Below, in pieces: positions 36,101 through 45,100 of a stretch of DNA of 64,000 nucleotides. Positions within the stretch are counted from its first letter, which is position 1, and each line of letters begins with the position of its first letter. The notes below the pieces were generated by a model. That model had not been told where the DNA came from. It saw only the letters and a list, made by a program, of their open reading frames with translations, and did no database searches. A program made the position numbers and the translations under genes. The stretch is taken from the NCBI GenBank assembly GCA_033398695.1, contig CM065804.1, positions 6,743,001 through 6,807,000 on the forward strand, in the 5' to 3' direction. This DNA comes from Orobanche coerulescens. Taxonomy: Eukaryota; Streptophyta; Magnoliopsida; Lamiales; Orobanchaceae.

Positions 36101-39100
36101 AGTGTCCGTGGAATCCCCATGACCGAATAGAGAGCGAGCTCGTCACCGATGGGTTCGCGGTGAGGATGATTTCGTCTACCCGGTCGATGTAATCTGTGTC
36201 TGACTTGTCTTTCCCCTGCTTGATTTTTATCACGCGGTGGGGGCCTTCTGGTCTGGCGACCTTGCTGGCGAAGTATGACGTGAAGTCATTCGCCAGTTTC
36301 TTAAAGGAGGTGATTGATCGTGGTGGTAGTGAGACGTACCACCTATGGGCCAGCTCGCCCAATGTTAACGGGAAGATCCGGTACTTGGTCGCATCAGATG
36401 CCCCACACCCAGTCATGTAGATTCGGAATTTACTCAGGTGAGTTTCGGGGTCCGATCTCCCCTCATACAGAGGTGTTCTCGGAGGAGCGATTGTTGGCTG
36501 TATGGGGGCAAGCTCGATGTGGACCGCGAGTGGCTCGGTCGGCTCGGTGATCTTTTTGCTGGTGCTTGCCCCAGTGTCTAAGAGTGCTTTCATCTCGTCG
36601 AGCTAGCGTTGTATAGCGTCCATCGCCGTGGCCTGACTGCTCGCGGCTCGGCGCTCGGAGCGGGAGCCGAGGCGATTGAGTACTGATCCCCTGGCGATCG
36701 GGGCGGGAGTCAGATGGCTGACCTGCGTTCGGTTGTGAGGTGGGTAGGCCGAACTCCTGGTGACGGATTCGGATTCCGTCTTTTCAAGGTTGGAAACAGA
36801 ATGCCCCGGGTCGCCAGGATGGGTCGCGCCCCAAGCGATCGAATATGGATTCGTCCGGTCGTGCGAGAGCCTTCCCTCGCGAATTGGGGCTTTCTGACGA
36901 TCGCTCGTTCAGTAGCCCGCTGAATTTCCGTTTTCCCATGCGGCGGATGATCGAGGGAGTTATTGCAGGCGACGCACATGCTCTCTTTCGCTCCTCTAGG
37001 ATGGCCATAGCCTCCTCGATCTGTTCCTCGGTTTGGAACTGGTCGAGTGAGAGGTTGGGGCCATCCCTCAGGTGCGGGATCGAGAGTCTCGCGTTGCTGC
37101 GGCTTCCCCCTGTCGTCGGCTGGGGTTCGGACTCGACCGGGATATGGTGTCCGGCGGTTCGGAGAGCGGCTTTCTTCGATGTACCGGCGGATGTCATGAT
37201 TCTGAAGGTTTTCTTTGAAGTGCAGTGAGTGTCACTTCAAGTATATGCCCCGAGAACAGTGAGTGTTCTTCGGGACGGTAGGAATAAAAATGTGAGGGTT
37301 AGATGTCGCCCTCCTTCTAGCGCCAATTGTTGCTACCCAAAATATTATCCGGAGATAGATATTGCTGGAATGGATGGGATAGCAAACAAATGCAAGAGCA
37401 CTTCCGTGAGAAAGATAAATAACACAAGATTTGCCGGGGTTGTTAGTCCCGGGCTTGAATGCTCTCGCGAGATATTATTAATACTAATATTCGGGGATAC
37501 AAGTACTAATGTAAGAATACAATTACAATGAGTATAAGGATTCTTGTTATCTTAGCTAGTGAGCGTGTAGATTGCCGGAAGAACCAGATTTGATGCTCTG
37601 TGAGTTCTTGTAACAAAGGAGATGAACAGTCGCGGCGGTGAGAGATCGACAGCCTCTCACGGCGAGTATTTAGCTGGATGCTTGGGCTTTTGGGCTTATG
37701 AATCCCTTGGAATCTGTCTGGTGGAGACTTGCTGCTCCAGTCGATTGTGTTCTGGACGAGAGATTCGGAGAGAGAAGTCCTGAGATGGATTCCGGTGAGA
37801 AAGCCGGGAGCTTGATGATATGTGTGTTCTCAACTGTTGGTGAAATGAGTTTCGAACCGTAGGTTAAATGAATTGGGAACCTTTTTCCAGTAGGAGGAGG
37901 TTCTCTATTTATAGGGCTTGGATCCGCCGGGCGATCGCCTTTTCTGCATTATAATAATCGGGCGATCGTCCTTTAGCACATGGGCTTGTTCCCTTAAAGT
38001 CTGCAGGAGTTCTTTGGCAATCAGACGGTCGATGGGAGCTTACACGCGTCTGAGTTCTTTGCCACGGGTGGTCCCACCGACAACTTTCGGCGCGCATGCC
38101 GGTAGGTGACAGTGTGGTCAAAGGTCTTGTCTCGCCAAAGATCTTGTCATCGGCGAAGATCTTCGGTCAGCGCCTTTGTGGATCTGCACGTGGGTGCTGT
38201 TCTGAGATCCAGTCCTTGATGACTTTGACGGGCGATCATCTCTGCTCGGGGCGCAGGTCGACCGTCCTTAGTCGGACACTAGAGTCGATCGCCAGATGCC
38301 GAAGGGCGATCGCCTTGGGAGTCGATCGCTAGGTACCTGATGGTGGTCTGATATCTTCGATTAGGCGAGCTAGCCAAATTTTGACTGGAGTTGACTTGGT
38401 CGCTCGGCCTTACAGTCGATCGCCTGTCGGGATGAATAAATCATGACACAACACCTGGTTTATGACCAATTCCCAGAAGTTATCTGCAGAGCAGCTACAA
38501 TCGGTAAAACATCATGCTCTTAAAATTTCATTTATCAAAATTTTCGAGTAATGGAAAACTTTAAAATCTTTTCCATTTACTCAATTACAATCTTTTGTTG
38601 AGTTGAGTAGTTGGGATTTTCCCCAAGCTACGGAGCAAGCACTCATACATTTTTGCAAAGAGTCAGATATAATTTTAATGCTCCAGGAGAACTGGTTCAT
38701 GTCTAATTTCAAAACCAACATGGACCAGTTCATCCATCTTACTATGAAAGGTGTTTTGGAAGGGATTGTAGATGGGGATGATGATGAAGAAGCTGAAAAA
38801 GAAATAAGAATATAAGAAATTGTGGAAGAAGATAAGATAGAGGAGTTGGAAGAAGGAGAAGAAGTAGAAGAAGGAGAAGGAGAAAGTAGAAGTAGTAAAA
38901 GAAGCAGAAGTAGAAAAAGAAGAAGAAGAGGAAAAAGAAAAGGAGGAAGAAAAAGAAGAAGGAGATGAGAAGGATGCTGAAGAAGAGAAAGATAATAATG
39001 ATGAAGATAAGGAACAAAAAGAAGAAAAAGAAGAGGATGAGAAGGAAGAAGAGAAGGTGGAAGAGAAGGGAGGAGAAGAGGAGGAAGAGAATGAGGAAGA

Positions 39101-42100
39101 TGAGGAGAAAGAAGAAGAAAAAGAAGATGAAGAAAAAGAAGAAGATGGCAGAGAAGATTAGCCTGGGGCACCTGACTTGAGATTATTTCGAGTTTGTGTG
39201 GAGTCGAGCTTTACCGAGCATGTCTCGAGCGAGTTTTGAGCTACTTGGTCCGTTTGCGTCTCTAGGTTCGCTAAATATTTTTGCTATCCGCAAGTTACGG
39301 AGTAGCTATAGCAAGTGGCAAGCAAGTTCATATTCCACATAGACTAATTTATTTTGCGGCTATTGCGATTTCGGCTTTATTTAAAAGGTTCATGGATGAT
39401 ATGGAAAATTAATTTTAAAGCATAAGAACAAGTTTTCATAAGTAGTTCAGAAGGTCAAGGGATTAAAATAGTAAAGATTTCAAATTTAAAAAGATAGATT
39501 TTAGAATCCGCTTCCCCTATTTTATACATCAACAACATGAGAGCCTTAGTCCCAAAATGCTTTGGGGTCGGCTAACATGAATCAATCTCTGAAAACGTCA
39601 AGTCGTCTCCAATAAAACAGTCCTATGAAAAGGCAGAAGTGATAGGTGAAAAGTTTACTACGTAAAATATATATATACAAATATGCATAAATAAGTAAAT
39701 AATAAAAAGTAAATAAATAATAGTAATAATCATTATGCAAAAAAAAAAACCTCAAATATAATCAACCACCCGAATTCTCTCGCCCCACGTCGTCCTATCC
39801 AACGTCATAACTTCTTCAATCCCAAGAAACCCCATATCATTCTCAATCACTCTTTTCCATGTTTGTTTAGGTCTTCCTCTACCCTACACTACACCGGCTT
39901 ATGCGCTCCCCATTCTTCAAGCCTCCGCACCGGTGCATCAATTGGCCTCCGTCTCACATGTCCGAACCATCTTAACCGATTCTCCAACAGCTTATCCTCT
40001 ATAGGGGCCACTCGTACTTCTTTCCTAATCACATCATTTCTAAGCCGATCCTCTGTCGTATGGCCACACATCCATCTTAGCATACGTATTTCCGCCACAT
40101 CATCTTATGCACATGACTGCTTTACAGCCCAGCATTTAGTGCCATATAAAAGTGCAGGCCTAATTGTGGTTCGCTAAAATTTTCCCTTTAATCTGTAGGT
40201 ACGCCTTGATCACATAATAACCCCGTTGCGCTCTTCCATTTCAACCATCCCGCCTTAATCCTATGGGCCACGTCACCGTCTAATTCTCCATCCTTTTGAA
40301 GAAGAGCCAAGATAACGAAAAAACTCCGATCCTCGTATAACATTCCCATCAAAAGTGATTGTACCCGCCTCTCTACTTCCATTTCCACTAAAGCTACACT
40401 CCAAATATTCAATCTTACTTCTGCTCACCCTAAAACTACGAGTTTCGAGCGTATTTCTCCAGAGTTCCAACTTTCTTTCAACTCCGTCATTCGTTTCATC
40501 AACCAATACTATATCATCTGCAAACATCATGCACCAAGGGATATCGTCTTGAATTGACCTTGTCAATTCGTCCATGACTATGGCAAAGAGGAAAGGACTA
40601 AGAGCCGAGCCTTGATGCACCCCAATCATAATAGGGAATTCCTCAGTACTTTCCATGGTAGTACGTACACTTGTACTAATTCCTTCATATATGTCTCTAA
40701 TGATGTCAATATACTTCTTAGACACGCTCTTTTTGGCTAATGCCCACCAAAGTACCTCTCTTGGTATCTTATCATAAGCCTTCTCTAAATCAATAAAATT
40801 AAAAACCATATGCAAGTCTAGTGTTCCATCATTTGTCTCATCAGAAATATTGCTTCCACAGTCGATCTCCCAGGCATAAATCTAAATTGGTTTTCTGATA
40901 TCTCCGCACTTCTAAGACGTTGCTCAATCACTCGTTCCCATAATTTCATGGTATGACTCATCAACTTAATCCTCCGATAATTAGAGCACTCTTGGACATT
41001 GTCTTTGTTCTTATATAAATGGACTAAAGTGTTTTTCCTTCATGCCAGTGTGTCACAGGCACCTCGTGACACAGTGGCATCTTGTTGTATTTCCAAATCT
41101 TGTTGAAAAGTATAGTCAACCATTCGATTCCCCCCTCTCCCAAACACCTCCATCCTTCCCACCTCGCCCTTCTGCCTTTTTCGAACCCATTTTCATTAAT
41201 GCCATCCGTACTTCACCCTTTTGAATTCATCGCATAAAATCCCGATTAACCAAATTTGAAGCAGTACTTACATCCCCAATATTTTCCTCACGTTGTCCAT
41301 TAAATAGGTTATCAAAGTATGCCCTCCAGCTTTCTCTTATCTCCTGATCTCCGACTAAAACCTTATGATCCACGTCCTTCACACATTTAACTCTCCCAAT
41401 ATCTCGTATCCTCCTACCTAATACGAGCAATTTTATAAATATCCCTTTCCCCTTAGTATCTAATTTCATATATAATTCTTGATTAATCTTTGCCCTAGCA
41501 TCACGGACGACTTTCTTGGCTTCTCTTTTGTCCTCCTTATATTTCTCAAAGTTCTCCTCACTCGGGCATTTTCCTAATGCCTTGTAGCATTCACGTTTAG
41601 TTTTTATCGCCTGCTTTACCTCATCATTCCACCACGATGTGTCCTTACCTGATGGCTTGTGTCCTTTAGATTCCCAAAAAACTTCTTTTGCCCCTTCCTT
41701 AATGTTATGTTCCAACATAGCCCAAGTTGAATCTACATCCATCTCCGCGCACTCGAAATCATTACATCTAGCGACAACCTTATCCACAAAAGTTTGCCGA
41801 CTCTCCCCTTGAAGCTTCCACCATCTAATTCGAGGGTCCACTTGCGGACTTCTCTTTTTATAAAACCTCTTACCTTGAAAATCAAGCACAACATCTATCC
41901 AATGACAAACTAACACCTTTTGTACTCTTTCCCCTCTTAACAACTAGGCGAAGAAGGCTAGCCAAGCTTCCGTATAGTAGAACGCGAACCAAAGATCGAG
42001 AAAAAGCATTTCATGCTCTTCCTTTTGATTGCAGCTTTCTCCAGACCTCCGGGAAAAGAAGTTCACGATCCGTGGGTCTTCTACCTCCACGCGGCATTGC

Positions 42101-45100
42101 TCCGTCAGGCTTTCGCCCATTGCGGAAAATTCCCCACTGCTGCCTCCCGTAAGTTCGTTACGCTCAACGCCCGCTTAATTAAAGGCTCGTTGGTTCACGA
42201 ACTCTATAAAGATTTTCTTTATTTGAGTCCTTACCTACAGAAGCAGTTGAAAACGATGTTCGCCTCCCGGTCCCTTTTCTGATACTCCCCCTCAATGAAG
42301 GTGTGATCGGAGGGGGCTTATTTCTCTTTCTAAATCGAAGTCAGAAGCAAGGACCCCCCGGGGATCATATCTGTGTGTACAAAGTAAGAAAGTCTATGTT
42401 GAGTCACGGTACTCTCTTCGGGTATCACCTTGCAATCCGTGTATCTCTTTCTCCACACGTTTCTCACTAAAAAGAAGTCAATTTGACTTGCATTTCCTCC
42501 ACTTCTATATGTCACTAAGTGAGATTCCGTTTTTTCGAACCACGTGTTCATGATACTCAAGTCATAAGCTTACGCAAAATACATTATACCACATCCCGCT
42601 TCATTTCGATCCCCAAAACCAAAACCACCATGAACAATTTCGAACCCGTCACGTTCAATCCCACATGACCATTGAGGTCCCACCAATGATCAATTTCTCC
42701 CCAATTCCCCTATTTATACATGGAAGTGAAAAATTAATTTAACCAATTTTTAATTCCAAAATTTCTAGGAATAATCACAAGAGTATACAAGTTTGAAAAT
42801 ATTAATTAACTATACTTGATTAAATAGGTGTAAGTTTTGAAAGTCAATCCTAATAAAGATCCAAAGATTTTTTTTTTTTTTTTGATGACGGGAAACCCGC
42901 AGCCGCTACTCTTCGAGTGCGCACTGGATAAACCCTCAGGCCGGACGTAATAGCCTGCAAACTACGCCAACCAGGTAAACCACACTAGGTAAGCCCTGTG
43001 TGACAGGCTCAACCAAGAAAGTGTTGGTAGGGGAATCGAACTCGTGACCTTTCAGTCCCTACTCCACCAACTTGGCTACCCTTGACGGGTCAAAGATTCG
43101 TATTTCTCGATAAATTTCTGCCTATTCTGTTATACCAAGCATTTATCTATATCCTATTTTTTGCTGATTTTATGATAAATTATCTTTTCTTGGTCTCAAA
43201 TTATTAAACACGCGCATCAAAACTGTCAAAAAAATCATGCACAAATTAAAACCACAAATTTGAAGAGTAAATCATGGATGGGTGAAATTCGATCAATCAT
43301 CAAGCATACTAACTTGTTCTAGAATCTAATAAGTTTTAGTCAATAAATATGGCTACAAAATTACAATAATAATAGAAAGGAACATTGGAGAAGAAAATAA
43401 AAACAAATAAAACTTATTTGTGTTCTTCAATCTTCAAATTTGATCCTTGATATCTTCCTTTTTCGTGTTTTCTTGAGTCTCCCAATGCCAAAAGATGATA
43501 TTTCCGAAACTTAGGTTCCATATATGTACAGGTAAACGAGTATTGGACAAATTAAGGTTGAAAAATACACAAAAGGAAAATTCAAAAAAAAGAGAGACTC
43601 GACCTGCGACACTGCGTCGCAGGTGACATCCGGCACGACCGTGTTGAAGAGGCCGTTCGAAAGTGCTACAATCAACACGGTCCGTGTCACTGGTAAGCGA
43701 CATCTGACACGATCACGTCGCTGGTACACACCCCCGGCGGTCCGTTGTCTCTGTCTTTTCGACCCATTTGAGATCAGGACGCTTTCCAACACCGTTTTTG
43801 ACCTACGTTTGCCTGTTTTTAGCACAACTAATTCGAAACATGTGACATCTAAAATAATAAATTTATACAAATATAATGTTAGTTTACGCACGGATTGCAC
43901 AAAATAATAAATTTATACAAATATAATGTTAGTTTACGCACGAATTGTTTCTAAATAGAGAATAAAAGGACCCAATGAAAATCGTGTTTATCACTCTATT
44001 TCATATAATATTTCATGCAATCGGGTATTAGGATAACTGTAAATTTTTATGGGGATAATTAGAAATAGTACCCCTGATGTTTAGCATAATTACAAAAGCT
44101 CCAACTATCCATAACAAGTTGGTTGCTAGTAACTTGTTGACATATTGCACTGGTGAGGGGTTATCTGTAACACTCCAAGGGTATTTGTATTTTTGGAAGA
44201 AAACTCTCCATTTCCCTCTTCTAAACTCAGAGACATTATTTGTAATTATCCCACATATTCTAATAACAGATACTTATATAAGATTTCCTCCGCCTAATTA
44301 GCGGCAGCATTGCAATGACGTAGCACCATTTTTACGAGTCGGTTAAATTGTATTTTGTCTTTCAGGGTCATATCTCTTTTCCTTCGATCTTGGATATGTC
44401 TCCGTTCATGAACGTTCGTGTTGGAATCGAAATTATCGGGTCGGATTTGCAATTCGGGTCCCTGAATCCTAATCGTAGGGACAGAAGGTCCTTCCCTTTT
44501 CCCAGGTACCAAAATGTGCTAGTCGATCCACCAAAGCTAAGTCACAAAGCCACCACAGCAAAAAGCGCTTCCTCGGAAACAGAAGCAGCAAGGGAACAAG
44601 AAAGAAATCCGACGACGGTCGAAAAATGTGCTGATGCCAATGTTAGTTTCTTCTCCTCATCCATCCCCTCCCTCCTGCTTATTATTAGCGGAAAAAAATG
44701 TGACAAAATTAGGTGATGTTATGTTTAGTATAATTACCAAAATAAAAAATCCATTTACCTATCAAAAGTCGAAACATATCACATTTGACATGTTATTTTA
44801 CAAATTACATTGTGTTGAGGGGGTAATTTGTAATTTAAAGAGAGAATATAAAATCACCTTGAGGTTTGATATAATTGCGAAAATACCCCCAAAGTTTGAA
44901 GTTACAAAAAGTCACTTCAGGTTTGATTATATTTCCTTTTTCCCTTCATGAGGGAAAATGAAATTAAATAAAAAAAACCCTCTTGCATTTTTAGAAATAT
45001 TAAAACTTCCTACTAAAATTAAGCTAAAAAAACATTTTTACACTTTGTTCACGCCGACGCGTGCTTTTCTTGTTGCAGAAGGATGTTGTTTTACATTCGA

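Larger units (their letters stand above)
23490..38453 (-). mobile_element. Rearranged Ty3 Tat-like LTR retrotransposon with a third, inverted LTR
   Basis: Outer direct LTRs (23490-24625 and 37328-38453) end in TG..CA and are flanked by CCTGG. Orientation is minus: a PBS-like ATTGGCGCTAGA follows the right LTR inward, and a G-rich tract precedes the left LTR. Gag lies next to the right LTR. No RT, integrase or RNase H is seen. A second ORF runs antisense to gag, as in Tat-lineage elements such as Grande and Retand. Internally, 23490-28648 reappears inverted at about 29560-34721, including a whole LTR, so the element is a near-palindrome with a spacer of about 0.9 kb. The words CGATCG and GCGATCGC are extraordinarily frequent throughout. 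It occupies most of intron 8 of the UBP27-like gene. Confidence 0.88.
39527..42705 (-). mobile_element. RTE-type LINE, 5'-truncated, interrupted by organelle DNA
   Basis: Minus strand, reading down from 42705: endonuclease C-terminal part ([18 protein letters not shown], then SQIDFFLV, at 42330-42560), then a linker (41943-41227, with [20 protein letters not shown]), then RT (40815-40273). The 3' end, near 39540-39590, has the words GTTAGCCGACCCCAAAG and GGGACTAAGGCTC, typical of plant RTE LINEs, with a short TGTTGTTGATG tail and no poly(A). Frames are broken. Confidence 0.88.

Noticed and set aside
36560..36593. LLDTGAS at the start of a gag frame as a retroviral-type protease active site
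   Set aside because: It lies upstream of the capsid-like domain, not after it, and no other protease blocks follow. Chance resemblance is more likely.
23490..38453. Abundant GCGATCGC (the HIP1 word of cyanobacteria) as a sign of cyanobacterial DNA
   Set aside because: The region has plant LTRs, a PBS-like site, a gag domain, a CCTGG duplication and lies within an intron of a plant gene. The word is a property of this retroelement.
38581..39171. Minus-strand Leu/Ser/Phe-rich open frames as membrane proteins
   Set aside because: They are the complement of a purine-rich simple tract; the composition alone creates long hydrophobic frames.
42013..42282. 89-aa plus-strand ORF as a gene
   Set aside because: Its centre is antisense to a conserved 16S rRNA stretch, so the frame is accidental, although the flanks may be organelle-derived.
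43430..43850. GC-richer patch with repeated GACACGA-like words as a gene
   Set aside because: Frames on both strands are short and contain no domain; it may be a transposon scrap but I cannot support a call.
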